A stretch of 64,000 bases of DNA, from assembly GCF_035918015.1 (NCBI RefSeq), contig NZ_CP109132.1, forward strand, positions 4,712,001 to 4,776,000, read 5' to 3'. The position numbers and the translations under genes were made by a program. The stretch comes from Streptomyces sp. NBC_01754. GTDB lineage: Bacteria > Actinomycetota > Actinomycetes > Streptomycetales > Streptomycetaceae. Position 1 is the stretch's first letter; each line of letters opens with the position of its first letter. Positions 25,940 to 35,000 of the stretch are shown piece after piece. The notes below the pieces were generated by a model. That model searched no databases. It was not told the DNA's origin and saw only the letters and a list, made by a program, of their open reading frames with translations.

Positions 25940-27100
25940 ATGACCGTGTCCGAGTCCGTAGGCACCACCTCGACCGCTGCCGCCTCGACCACTCCCGCGG
26001 GTGCCGTCGACGCCGCGGAGGACAGGGTGCTGAGACCACACGCCGAGCAGGCGTTCGCGGCCGAACTCACCGCGCTCGCCGCTGCGGACGACCGGCCCCG
26101 GCCCGACCGCTGGCGGCTCTCGCCGTGGGGCGTCGCCACCTACCTGCTCGGCGGCACGCTCCCGGACGGCACGGTGATCACCCCGAAGTACGTGGGCCCG
26201 CGCCGGCTCGTGGAGGTCGCCGTCAGCACCCTCGCGACCGACCGGGCGCTCCTCCTTCTCGGGGTGCCGGGCACGGCCAAGACCTGGGTGTCCGAGCATC
26301 TCGCGGCGGCGGTCAGCGGGGACTCGACCCTGCTCGTGCAGGGCACGGCCGGCACCCCGGAGGAGGCCGTCCGCTACGGATGGAACTACGCGCAGCTGCT
26401 CGCCCACGGACCCAGCCGTGACGCCCTTGTGCCGAGCCCCGTCATGCGGGCCATGGCCGAAGGCATGACCGTGCGGGTCGAGGAGCTCACCCGTATCCCC
26501 GCCGATGTGCAGGACGCGCTCATCACCGTCCTGTCGGAGAAGACCCTGCCCGTCCCGGAACTCGGCCAGGAGGTCCAGGCCGTGCGCGGGTTCAACCTCG
26601 TCGCCACCGCCAACGACCGCGACCGGGGGGTCAACGAGCTCTCCGGCGCACTGCGCCGGCGCTTCAACACCGTGGTGCTGCCGCTGCCCGCCACACCCGA
26701 TGACGAGGTCGACATCGTGTCCCGGCGCGTGGAGCAGATCGGCCGTTCGCTCGACCTGCCGCCCACGCCCGACGGCATGGCGGAGATCAGACGCGTCGTC
26801 ACCGTCTTCCGCGAGCTGCGCGACGGGGTCACCACGGACGGCCGCACCCGACTGAAGTCGCCCTCCGGGACACTGTCCACGGCCGAGGCGATCTCCGTCG
26901 TCACCGGCGGTCTCGCGCTCGCGGCCCACTTCGGCGACGGCGTCCTGCGGCCCGGAGACGTGGCGGCCGGCATCCGTGGCGCCGTCGTCCGCGACCCCGC
27001 CACGGACCGGGTGGTGTGGCAGGAGTATCTGGAAACGGTCGTCCGGGAGCGGGAGGGCTGGAAGGACTTCTACCGCGCCTGCCGTGAGGCCTCCGCATGA
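25940..27100 (+). CDS. MoxR-family AAA+ ATPase (YehL type)
   Basis: AAA+ ATPase of 386 residues. Walker A is GVPGTAKT at 108-115. The Walker B position reads MTVRVEELTRIP (176-187), with Glu-Glu in place of the usual Asp-Glu. Sensor 1 is ATANDRD (222-228) and the arginine-finger region ALRRRF. MoxR proteins act as chaperones that load metals or assemble complexes, usually with a VWA partner. Here the next two genes encode DUF5682 and a VWA protein, joined by ATGA overlaps, which is the YehL-subfamily arrangement. The strongly helical N-terminal 85 residues precede the ATPase. Expressed from the divergent promoter region shared with the SWIM gene. Confidence 0.85.
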   Translation: MTVSESVGTTSTAAASTTPAGAVDAAEDRVLRPHAEQAFAAELTALAAADDRPRPDRWRLSPWGVATYLLGGTLPDGTVITPKYVGPRRLVEVAVSTLATDRALLLLGVPGTAKTWVSEHLAAAVSGDSTLLVQGTAGTPEEAVRYGWNYAQLLAHGPSRDALVPSPVMRAMAEGMTVRVEELTRIPADVQDALITVLSEKTLPVPELGQEVQAVRGFNLVATANDRDRGVNELSGALRRRFNTVVLPLPATPDDEVDIVSRRVEQIGRSLDLPPTPDGMAEIRRVVTVFRELRDGVTTDGRTRLKSPSGTLSTAEAISVVTGGLALAAHFGDGVLRPGDVAAGIRGAVVRDPATDRVVWQEYLETVVREREGWKDFYRACREASA

Positions 27101-29577
27101 CGGCCCGTGCGGCGACCGGACGGGCGCGACGCGGTGGTGCGGGGAGCGCGGCGCCCGCCGGATCCGGCGGCCCGCTCCTGCTCGGGGTGCGCCACCACGG
27201 TCCGGGTTCCGCGCGCGCGGTGCGTGCCGCCCTGGAGCACGCACGGCCGGCCGCCGTGCTCGTCGAGGGACCGCCGGAGGCCGACGCCCTGCTGCCGCTG
27301 GCCGCCGACGAGCGGCTGCGGCCGCCCGTCGCCCTGCTCGCCCACGCCGTGGAGGACCCGGGGCGTGCCGCGTTCTGGCCGATGGCGGCGTTCTCACCCG
27401 AGTGGGTGGCCATCCGCTGGGCGCTCGCGCACCAGGTCCCGGTGCGGTTCATGGATCTGCCCGCCGCGCACGGCCTGGCCGTACCGGAACAGCTCGAGAA
27501 GGGACCCGAGGGCGTCCGGACGGTCGATCCGATCGGCGTCCTGGCCACGACCGCGGGGTACGACGACCCGGAGCGCTGGTGGGAGGACGTGGTCGAGCAC
27601 CGTACGGAGGGCGGTGCGCCGACCGACCCGAGGGCACCGTTCGCCGCGCTCGCCGAGGCGATGGGCGCGCTGCGCGAGGCGTACGGCGACGGCGGGTATC
27701 CCCGGGGCGCGGTCCGTGAGGCGGCGATGCGCCTGCGGTTGCGCGCCGCCCGCAAGGAGTTCGGGGACGGCGTCGCGGTCGTCTGCGGTGCCTGGCACGT
27801 CCCCGCACTCGCCGCGCGGACGACGATCGCCGCCGACAAGGCGCTGCTCAAGGGGATCCCCAAGGTCAGGACGGAGACGACCTGGGTGCCCTGGACCCAC
27901 CGCAGGCTCGCCCGGCACAGCGGATACGGCGCCGGGATCGAGTCGCCCGGCTGGTACGGGCATCTCTTCGAGGCCCGGGACAGACCCGTCGAACGCTGGA
28001 TGGCGAAGGTCGCCGGACTGCTCCGCGAGGAGGACCGCCTCGTCTCCACCGCCCATGTCATCGAAGCGGTGCGGCTGGCCGGGACCCTGGCCGCGATGAG
28101 GGACCGGCCGGTCCCCGGCCTCGCCGAGGTCACCGACGCGGCCCGTGCCGTCATGTGCGAGGGATCAGACGTCCCGCTCGCCCTCGTCCAGGACCGGCTG
28201 GTCGTCGGCGAGACCCTCGGGGAGGTCCCGGACAGCGCGCCGGCCGTCCCCTTGCAGCGGGACCTCGCCCGGCAGCAGCGCGCGCTCCGGCTCAGGCCCG
28301 AGGCGGGGCGGCGTGAGCTGGAGCTCGATCTCCGCAAGGACACCGACGCGGCCCGCAGCAGACTCCTGCACCGGCTGCGGCTCCTCGACGTCGGCTGGGG
28401 CGAACCCGTGGCCGGCCGCGGCAGCACCGGCACCTTCCGCGAGAGCTGGCGGCTGCACTGGCAGCCCGAGCTGTCCGTCCGGATCGCGGAGGCCGGGGTG
28501 TGGGGCACCACGGTGACCTCCGCGGCGGCCGCCCGGGCCGAGTCCGACGCGGTGTCGGCGACGACGCTCGCCGAGGTGACCGTGCTCGCCGAGCGCTGCC
28601 TCCTGGCCGGGCTGTCCGGCGCGCTGTCCGTCGTCATGAGCGCCCTCGCGGACCGTGCCGCCCTCGACACGGACGTCGGCCGCCTCGCCGACGCGCTGCC
28701 CGCGCTGGCACGTTCCCTGCGCTACGGAGACGTGCGCTCGACCGGCACGGCGGCGCTGTCGAGGGTCGCCGTCGGCCTCGCCGAACGCGTCTGTGTGGGC
28801 CTGCCGCCCGCCTGCACCGGGCTCGACCCGGACGGAGCCGAGGAACAGCGCCGCCGGGTGGACGGCGTGCACACCGCCGTCGCACTGCTCGCGGGGGCGG
28901 AAGCCGACGCGGCGTCGGCAGGAGGCCCGGCCACGGACGCACCGGACCAACGGGTGGACCGACCGGACCAACGGGTGGACGGACCGGACCAACGGGTGGA
29001 CGGACCGGACGAACGGGTCGACGGACCGGCCGGCCGGGCGGGCGGGCTGAGGGAGCGCTGGTCCGGTGTCCTGCGCGGGCTGGCCACCCGGGACACGGTG
29101 GCCGGCGTCGTCCGGGGACGTGCGACCCGGCTGCTCCTCGACGACGGCCACCTCCCCGACGACGAGACGGCCCGGCTGATGGGCCTCGCCCTCTCACCCG
29201 GCGCACCACCGGCCGACGGCGCGGCCTGGATCGAGGGGTTCGTCGGCGGGACGGCCGGCGGCGGCATGCTGCTCGTCCACGACGAACGCCTCCTGGGCCT
29301 CGTCGACGACTGGCTGACCGCTGTACCCGGCGAGACGTTCACCGCCGTGCTGCCCCTGCTCCGGCGCACCTTCTCGACGTACGAACCAGGGGCCCGCCGC
29401 GCCCTGGGCGAGCTCGTCCGGCGAGGCCCGTCCCCCGGCGGCGACCACCGTGCCGCCTGCGCCACGGCGGCCGGCTTCGGCGCGGGGCTCGACCGGGAGC
29501 GGGCCGACGCGGTGGTCCCGGTGGTGCGGTTGCTCCTCGGGCCCGGCACCGGAGCGGAGAGGAAGGCGACCCGATGA
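27097..29577 (+). CDS. DUF5682 protein of the MoxR/VWA cluster
   Basis: Protein of 826 residues. The start overlaps the MoxR stop by four bases. The N-terminal 250 residues carry LLGVRHHGPGSARAVRAAL, LVEGPPEADALL, a PVRFMDLPAAH segment and VVCGAWHVPAL. These are motifs seen in ChaN/TraB-like hydrolase folds, in which His and Glu residues cluster, so a catalytic role is possible. The remainder is helical and includes a Gly-rich FVGGTAGGGMLL. Residues about 616-643 are four heptads of the type PDQRVDG, encoded by 21-bp tandem repeats. It corresponds by order and length to E. coli YehM, another protein of unknown function. Confidence 0.75.
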   Translation: MTARAATGRARRGGAGSAAPAGSGGPLLLGVRHHGPGSARAVRAALEHARPAAVLVEGPPEADALLPLAADERLRPPVALLAHAVEDPGRAAFWPMAAFSPEWVAIRWALAHQVPVRFMDLPAAHGLAVPEQLEKGPEGVRTVDPIGVLATTAGYDDPERWWEDVVEHRTEGGAPTDPRAPFAALAEAMGALREAYGDGGYPRGAVREAAMRLRLRAARKEFGDGVAVVCGAWHVPALAARTTIAADKALLKGIPKVRTETTWVPWTHRRLARHSGYGAGIESPGWYGHLFEARDRPVERWMAKVAGLLREEDRLVSTAHVIEAVRLAGTLAAMRDRPVPGLAEVTDAARAVMCEGSDVPLALVQDRLVVGETLGEVPDSAPAVPLQRDLARQQRALRLRPEAGRRELELDLRKDTDAARSRLLHRLRLLDVGWGEPVAGRGSTGTFRESWRLHWQPELSVRIAEAGVWGTTVTSAAAARAESDAVSATTLAEVTVLAERCLLAGLSGALSVVMSALADRAALDTDVGRLADALPALARSLRYGDVRSTGTAALSRVAVGLAERVCVGLPPACTGLDPDGAEEQRRRVDGVHTAVALLAGAEADAASAGGPATDAPDQRVDRPDQRVDGPDQRVDGPDERVDGPAGRAGGLRERWSGVLRGLATRDTVAGVVRGRATRLLLDDGHLPDDETARLMGLALSPGAPPADGAAWIEGFVGGTAGGGMLLVHDERLLGLVDDWLTAVPGETFTAVLPLLRRTFSTYEPGARRALGELVRRGPSPGGDHRAACATAAGFGAGLDRERADAVVPVVRLLLGPGTGAERKATR
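28942..29025 (+). repeat. Four 21-bp tandem repeats inside the DUF5682 gene
   Basis: Units of 21 bp start at 28942, 28963, 28984 and 29005 and encode PDQRVDR, PDQRVDG, PDQRVDG and PDERVDG. They lie in a linker between two helical parts. The in-frame unit allows copy-number change without a frameshift. Confidence 0.8.
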
Positions 29578-30779
29578 CCACGTCCCCGGAGAGGACCGGC
29601 GAAAGGGAGGGACCCATGGCGGCGGCCGGGGCGGACGACGAGCGGCTACGGCGCTGGCGCATGGTGCTCGGCCCGGACGGTGCCGAGCGCGGCGGACAGA
29701 CGCTCACCGGCCGGGACGCCGCGATGGACGGTGCGCTGAGCACGCTGTACGGCGGCGGGAGGATGCCCGGCGGCCGCGCCCGGACCGGGCGTTCAGCCGG
29801 ACTCGGTGCCTCCGTCCCGGCGGTCGCCCGCTGGCTCGGTGACATCCGTACGTACTTCCCGTCCTCCGTCGTCCAGGTCATGCAGCGGGACGCGATCGAC
29901 CGCCTGGGGCTGTCCGCACTGCTGCTGGAGCCGGAGATGCTGGAGGCCCTGGAGCCGGACGTCCATCTCGTCGGTACCCTGCTTTCCCTGAACGAGGCGA
30001 TGCCCGAGACGACGAAGGAGACGGCGCGGGCCGTGGTCCGCAAGGTCGTGGAGGACCTGGAGAGGCGGCTGGCCACCCGCACCCGGTCCACGCTCACCGG
30101 CGCGCTGGACCGCTCGGCCGGCACGGGCCGGCCGCGCCACCAGGACATCGACTGGGACCGCACCATCCGGGCGAACCTCAGGAACTACCTCCCCGCACAT
30201 CGCACGGTCGTACCCGAACGGCTCGTCGGATACGTCCGCGCGGCCCGGTCGGTGAAGAAGGACGTAGTCCTCTGCGTCGACCAGTCCGGGTCCATGGCCG
30301 CCTCCGTCGTCCACGCCGCGGTCTTCGGCGCGGTGCTCGCCTCCATGCGCACCCTCACGACGCGGCTGGTCGTGTTCGACACGGCCGTGGTGGATCTCAC
30401 CGATCAGCTGGACGACCCGGTCGACGTGCTGTTCGGTACGCGACTCGGCGGCGGCACGGACATCAACCGGGCGCTCGCCTACTGTCAGTCGAGGATCACC
30501 CGGCCCGCAGACACCGTCGTCGTGCTCGTCAGCGACCTCTACGAGGGAGGTATCCGGGACGAGATGCTCGGACGCGTAGCCGCGATGACGGCCTCCGGGG
30601 TCCAGTTCGTGACATTGCTCGCACTCTCGGACGAGGGAGCGCCGGCGTACGACCGGGAGCACGCGGCGGCGCTGGGGGCGCTCGGCACGCCCGCCTTCGC
30701 CTGCACCCCCGACCTCTTCCCGGACGTCATGGCGGCAGCCCTGGAGAAGAGGCCGCCGCCCCTGCCGGACACCGCCTGA
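29574..30779 (+). CDS. VWA-domain protein, partner of the MoxR ATPase
   Basis: Protein of 401 residues. The ATG overlaps the DUF5682 stop by four bases. The N-terminal half is helical (WRMVLGPDG, ARWLGDIRTYFP, QVMQRDAIDRLGL). The VWA domain spans about 228-390 with a complete metal-ion-dependent adhesion site: DQSGS at 236-240, the Thr of GGGTDINRAL, and the Asp of LVSDLYEGG. The last residues, TPDLFPDVMAAALEKR, are family-typical for CoxE/YehP-like proteins. MoxR-VWA pairs are known to act as metal- or cofactor-insertion chaperones; which client is served here is unknown. It is the last gene of a three-gene operon. Confidence 0.85.
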   Translation: MTTSPERTGEREGPMAAAGADDERLRRWRMVLGPDGAERGGQTLTGRDAAMDGALSTLYGGGRMPGGRARTGRSAGLGASVPAVARWLGDIRTYFPSSVVQVMQRDAIDRLGLSALLLEPEMLEALEPDVHLVGTLLSLNEAMPETTKETARAVVRKVVEDLERRLATRTRSTLTGALDRSAGTGRPRHQDIDWDRTIRANLRNYLPAHRTVVPERLVGYVRAARSVKKDVVLCVDQSGSMAASVVHAAVFGAVLASMRTLTTRLVVFDTAVVDLTDQLDDPVDVLFGTRLGGGTDINRALAYCQSRITRPADTVVVLVSDLYEGGIRDEMLGRVAAMTASGVQFVTLLALSDEGAPAYDREHAAALGALGTPAFACTPDLFPDVMAAALEKRPPPLPDTA

Positions 30780-31229
30780 CCGGGCGGAACGAACGCCGGA
30801 CCGACCCGGTGCGAGCGGCCCGGGAGGCGTGCCGTGCGAGGCCCCGCCGGTTACCGGGAGGTGTGGTCCCGGGCGGGACGCCTGGGGGCGGAGTGGCGGC
30901 CGTCACCACGGCGGTACCACGGCGGCGCACCGCCTCACCGCACCCCGGGGGCGCGCGGCCACCGGCGCACGGCAAGGGCCCGCACCCCGTCCGACGTGCC
31001 GTTTCGTCATCCGCGCTCCGGCCGCCGGTCCGCTCTGTGACTGTTATCACCGCTCAGGTGTGATCTGCGATTTAGGGTCCTGCCGAGCGCGGAGATAACC
31101 TGCCGGTTGGACATGCCGCGTACCGGAACACACGAGTGCGCATCCCCTGTGACCGCGCAGTCACGTTGCCCTCGCGGCACGCCCACGCAGAAAACGAACC
31201 GCGAGACCACTAAATAGGGACGGACGCGC
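30780..31229 (+). promoter_or_regulatory. 450-bp region upstream of sucC with CRP-like dyad
   Basis: GTGACTGTTATCAC at 31037-31050 is a TGTGA-N6-TCAC type dyad resembling a Crp site (Streptomyces Crp prefers GTG-N6-GNCAC; one position differs). A -10-like TAGGGT lies at 31073-31078 but without a well-spaced -35. An AT-richer segment runs 31040-31110. The GC-rich part nearer the VWA gene shows no clear terminator and no believable gene. Confidence 0.4.
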
Positions 31230-32411
31230 GTGGACCTGTTCGAGTACCAGGCGAGGGACCTCTTCGCCAAGCACGGTGTACCGGTGCTGGCCGGTGAAGT
31301 CATCGACACGCCTGAGGCAGCCCGCGAGGCGACCGAGCGGCTGGGCGGCAAGTCTGTCGTCAAGGCCCAGGTGAAGGTCGGCGGCCGCGGCAAGGCCGGC
31401 GGCGTCAAGCTGGCCGCAACCCCCGACGAGGCGGTCGCCCGGGCGACCGACATCCTCGGCATGGACATCAAGGGCCACACGGTCCACAAGGTGATGATCG
31501 CCGAGACCGCCCCGGAGATCCTTGAGGAGTACTACGTCTCCTACCTCCTCGACCGCACCAACCGCACCTTCCTGGCCATGGCCTCGGTGCAGGGCGGCAT
31601 GGACATCGAGGAGGTCGCGGAGAAGACCCCCGAGGCCCTCGCGAAGGTCCCGGTCGACTCCAACACCGGTGTCACCATCGAGAAGGCCCGCGAGATCGTC
31701 GCGCAGGCGAAGTTCCCGGCCGAGGTGGCCGAGAAGGTCGCCGAGGTCATGGTGACGCTGTGGGACACCTTCGTCGCCGAGGACGCGCTCCTCGTCGAGG
31801 TCAACCCCCTGGCCAAGGTCGCCTCCGGTGACGTCCTGGCGCTGGACGGCAAGGTCTCGCTCGACGAGAACGCCGCTTTCCGCCAGCCGGACCACGAGGC
31901 CCTCGAGGACAAGGCCGCGGCCAACCCGCTCGAGGCCGCCGCCAAGGCCAAGAACCTCAACTACGTCAAGCTCGACGGCCAGGTCGGCATCATCGGTAAC
32001 GGTGCCGGTCTGGTCATGTCGACCCTGGACGTCGTCGCGTACGCCGGTGAGAAGCACGGCGAGGTGAAGCCCGCCAACTTCCTCGACATCGGTGGCGGTG
32101 CCTCCGCCGAGGTCATGGCGAACGGCCTCGAGATCATTCTCGGCGACCCGGACGTCCGTTCCGTCTTCGTCAACGTCTTCGGCGGCATCACCGCCTGCGA
32201 CGAGGTCGCCAACGGCATCGTCCAGGCTCTGGAGCTGCTCAAGTCCAAGGGCGAGGACGTCACCAAGCCGCTGGTCGTGCGCCTCGACGGCAACAACGCG
32301 GAGCTGGGTCGCAAGATCCTCTCCGACGCCAACCACCCGCTCGTGCAGCGCGTGGACACCATGGACGGCGCGGCCGACAAGGCCGCCGAGCTCGCCGCGG
32401 CTGCGAAGTAA
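31230..32411 (+). CDS. sucC: Succinyl-CoA ligase (ADP-forming) beta subunit
   Basis: TCA-cycle enzyme subunit of 393 residues that, with SucD, converts succinyl-CoA to succinate with nucleotide triphosphate formation. The N-terminal ATP-grasp begins [33 protein letters not shown] binds nucleotide; VNPLAKV holds metal-binding residues; and the CoA-ligase domain has the [19 protein letters not shown] motif. The start is a GTG at 31230 after AGGGACGG. SucD starts 20 bases after its stop. Length and sequence are ordinary for the family. Confidence 0.95.
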   Translation: MDLFEYQARDLFAKHGVPVLAGEVIDTPEAAREATERLGGKSVVKAQVKVGGRGKAGGVKLAATPDEAVARATDILGMDIKGHTVHKVMIAETAPEILEEYYVSYLLDRTNRTFLAMASVQGGMDIEEVAEKTPEALAKVPVDSNTGVTIEKAREIVAQAKFPAEVAEKVAEVMVTLWDTFVAEDALLVEVNPLAKVASGDVLALDGKVSLDENAAFRQPDHEALEDKAAANPLEAAAKAKNLNYVKLDGQVGIIGNGAGLVMSTLDVVAYAGEKHGEVKPANFLDIGGGASAEVMANGLEIILGDPDVRSVFVNVFGGITACDEVANGIVQALELLKSKGEDVTKPLVVRLDGNNAELGRKILSDANHPLVQRVDTMDGAADKAAELAAAAK

Positions 32412-32431
32412 GGACGAGGGACTCCAACACC

Positions 32432-33316
32432 ATGGCTATCTTCCTCACCAAGGACAGCAAGGTCATCGTCCAGGGGATGACCGGCGCCACCGGCATGAAG
32501 CACACCAAGCTCATGCTGGCCGACGGCACCGACATCGTCGGTGGCGTGAACCCGCGTAAGGCCGGTACCTCCGTCGACTTCGACGGCACCGAGGTACCCG
32601 TGTTCGGTTCCGTCAAGGAAGCGATGGAGAAGACGGGCGCCGACGTGTCCGTCCTCTTCGTACCCCCGGCCTTCGCGAAGGCCGCGGTCGTCGAGGCGAT
32701 CGACGCCGAGATCCCGCTGGCCGTCGTGATCACCGAGGGAATCGCCGTCCACGACTCGGCCGCCTTCTGGGCGTACGCCGGTTCGAAGGGCAACAAGACC
32801 CGGATCATCGGCCCGAACTGCCCCGGCCTGATCACCCCCGGTCAGTCCAACGCGGGCATCATCCCGGGCGACATCACCAAGCCCGGCCGCATCGGTCTCG
32901 TGTCCAAGTCCGGCACGCTGACCTACCAGATGATGTACGAGCTCCGCGACCTCGGCTTCTCCTCAGCCGTCGGCATCGGTGGCGACCCGGTCATCGGCAC
33001 GACCCACATCGACGCCCTCGCGGCGTTCGAGGCCGACCCCGAGACCGACATCATCGTGATGATCGGCGAGATCGGCGGCGACGCCGAGGAGCGTGCGGCC
33101 GACTACATCGCGAAGAACGTCACCAAGCCGGTCGTCGGATACGTCGCGGGCTTCACCGCCCCCGAGGGCAAGACCATGGGCCACGCCGGCGCCATCGTCT
33201 CCGGCTCCTCCGGCACCGCCGCCGCCAAGAAGGAGGCCCTCGAGGCCGCCGGTGTGAAGGTCGGCAAGACGCCGACCGAGACCGCCAAGCTGGCGCGCGA
33301 GATCCTCGCCGGCTGA
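32432..33316 (+). CDS. sucD: Succinyl-CoA ligase (ADP-forming) alpha subunit
   Basis: Partner of SucC, 294 residues. The CoA-binding Rossmann domain opens with [31 protein letters not shown] and [12 protein letters not shown] follow, and the phosphorylated catalytic His is in [13 protein letters not shown] well-formed GC hairpin with an internal T4 tract stands 56 bases after the stop, closing the sucCD operon. Nothing is unusual. Confidence 0.95.
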   Translation: MAIFLTKDSKVIVQGMTGATGMKHTKLMLADGTDIVGGVNPRKAGTSVDFDGTEVPVFGSVKEAMEKTGADVSVLFVPPAFAKAAVVEAIDAEIPLAVVITEGIAVHDSAAFWAYAGSKGNKTRIIGPNCPGLITPGQSNAGIIPGDITKPGRIGLVSKSGTLTYQMMYELRDLGFSSAVGIGGDPVIGTTHIDALAAFEADPETDIIVMIGEIGGDAEERAADYIAKNVTKPVVGYVAGFTAPEGKTMGHAGAIVSGSSGTAAAKKEALEAAGVKVGKTPTETAKLAREILAG

Positions 33317-33372
33317 CCGCGCGCCGTGGCGGTCCGACGCCACGGCACCGTGTCACCGCCGTACCGCGAGAG

Positions 33373-33421
33373 AACGGCGCGGGCCCGCCCCCTTTTCCCA
33401 GGGGTGCGGGCCCACGCCGTT
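33373..33421 (+). terminator. Terminator after sucCD
   Basis: AACGGCGCGGGCCCGC (33373-33388) pairs with GCGGGCCCACGCCGTT (33406-33421) with one mismatch. A second short CCCC/GGGG stem closes the loop, which contains TTTT. Confidence 0.75.
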
Positions 33422-33512
33422 TCCGTACCCGTACGCTTCCGGCGCCGGCCATCGGGTGACGCCACGTCAGGGCGCCCGCGTCAGAACGCTCGCTCGTCAG
33501 GGTTCACGCCGG

Positions 33513-34892
33513 TCAGGGGACCTGGGGGACCAGGCGTTCCGGGCCGTGCGCGAGTTCGCCGTGCAGCGCCTTCTGGAGCTTCAGGTCCTGCGGCGTCAGC
33601 TTCCCGGGGCCACTCAGCACCGGGACCCCTTCGACCCGGGCGGCCGGTGAGATCGGTGCCACGTACTGGGTGGGGGCGGTACTGAGGGTGAAGCCGGTGG
33701 CGCCGGCGAGCAGTACGCCGAAGCACACCACCGCCCGGGTCCACTGCCGCGCCCGGCGCTCGCCGCCCGTGCGTACCGCCTCGGCGGGGGGTGGTGCGGG
33801 GACCCGTTCCGCGAGGGCGAGTGCTCCCAGCCGCTCATGGAGCAGCGCCGACTGCCCGGCGGGGGTCGGGTGCCGGGCCAGTTCGGGCAGCCGTTCGGCG
33901 ACGGCGGTCCGCGCGTTCACCAGCCGGCCCGCCGTGGCGGGCGTGCTGGCCTCCGTCTCGGCCGCCGTCTCGGCGAGGCCCAGCCCCACACCGTCGTGGA
34001 GCAGCAGGGTGCGGCGGTAGGAGGGCGGCATGTCCAGCAGGGCACCGAGCAGCGCACGACGGCCCTGGTCCTCGGGCAGCGCGTCGGGGCGGCGGTGGCC
34101 GCGGCGCATCCGGTGCCAGGGTGACATCGCGTACTCGTACGCCGCGGCTCGCACCCATCCGGCCGGGTCGCGGTCCCTGGCGACCTCGGGCCAGCGATGC
34201 CAGGCGAGTTGGAAGGCGTGCTCGACGGCCTCCCCGGCGAGCTGCCGACGCCCGGTCAGGACGTACGCCTGGCGGACGAGGCCGGGCGCGGTGTGCGTGT
34301 ACAGGGTGTCGAACGCCTCGGCGGCGGTGAGACCGGCCGGGACGGGGGCGGGGTCGGACGCCGTGTCGGGTTCGGTGCCGGGCGCCGTGTCCGGTGCCCG
34401 TTCCGTGTCCTGTGCGGGCTCGGTGGGCCGTGCCCCGGCGGACGTCTCCGGGGCTTCCCGTACCTCCGGGAGCTCCGGACTCCCTGGGTTCCCCGGCCCC
34501 TCCGACGCGCCCGTTGTCTGTGTTGTCTCTGTCACCTCTGCGAGCGTCGCGGCCGCCGGGGCCTCCGCCGCCTGGGCGGCCTCAAGCGCCTCCGGTCCGG
34601 CAGTCGTACCCGGTTCCGCACCCGCATCCGGGCTGCCACCCCGGCGCGTGGGCGGGGCGGTGCCCGCCGACGCACGCGGGTCGGCGGAGCTGATGATCCT
34701 GGCGTACGCCACCCGCCTGCGCCCCCGTGGACTGGTCCGTCCCGTCTCCCAGGCGCGGATGGTCGCCGGGGTGACCCCGACGGCCGTGGCGACCTGTTCC
34801 TCACTCAGTTCCCTTGCCTCGCGCAGCCGCCGGCGCTCCTTGGGCGAGGGCAACGGGGGTACGTCGGCCGGGCCGCTGGTCTTGCGCGTCAT
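33513..34892 (-). CDS. XRE helix-turn-helix / sigma-70-like / membrane fusion regulator
   Basis: Protein of 459 residues with an unusual order of parts. Residues 13-65 are an XRE-type helix-turn-helix (REARELSEEQVATAVGVTPATIRAWETGRTSPRG in two motifs, ELSEEQVATAVGVT and IRAWETGRTSPRG). A long acidic Pro/Thr/Glu linker follows to about 200. Then comes an ECF-sigma-like part with a region 2 (LVRQAYVLTGRRQLAGEAV, AFQLAWHRWPEV, YEYAMSPWHRMRR) and a region 4-like helix pair (MPPSYRRTLLLHDGVGLGL). One membrane helix (AVVCFGVLLAGATGFTL) lies near the C-terminus, with about 50 residues outside. GGAGGG precedes the ATG. It is divergent from the DUF6350 gene across an AT-rich 108 bp. Confidence 0.7.
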   Translation of the reverse strand: MTRKTSGPADVPPLPSPKERRRLREARELSEEQVATAVGVTPATIRAWETGRTSPRGRRRVAYARIISSADPRASAGTAPPTRRGGSPDAGAEPGTTAGPEALEAAQAAEAPAAATLAEVTETTQTTGASEGPGNPGSPELPEVREAPETSAGARPTEPAQDTERAPDTAPGTEPDTASDPAPVPAGLTAAEAFDTLYTHTAPGLVRQAYVLTGRRQLAGEAVEHAFQLAWHRWPEVARDRDPAGWVRAAAYEYAMSPWHRMRRGHRRPDALPEDQGRRALLGALLDMPPSYRRTLLLHDGVGLGLAETAAETEASTPATAGRLVNARTAVAERLPELARHPTPAGQSALLHERLGALALAERVPAPPPAEAVRTGGERRARQWTRAVVCFGVLLAGATGFTLSTAPTQYVAPISPAARVEGVPVLSGPGKLTPQDLKLQKALHGELAHGPERLVPQVP

Positions 34893-35000
34893 GTCCGCCC
34901 TCCACCAACACCGCAATGGGTGAAAAAGTACATAAACGTATATTGAGCGACACAGCGGCCTTTCGCTCGTTACACGGATTAGGTGCGTGTCGTTGGCAGC

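Noticed and set aside
28942..29025. CRISPR array
   Set aside because: The 21-bp units are adjacent without spacers and encode heptapeptides in frame.
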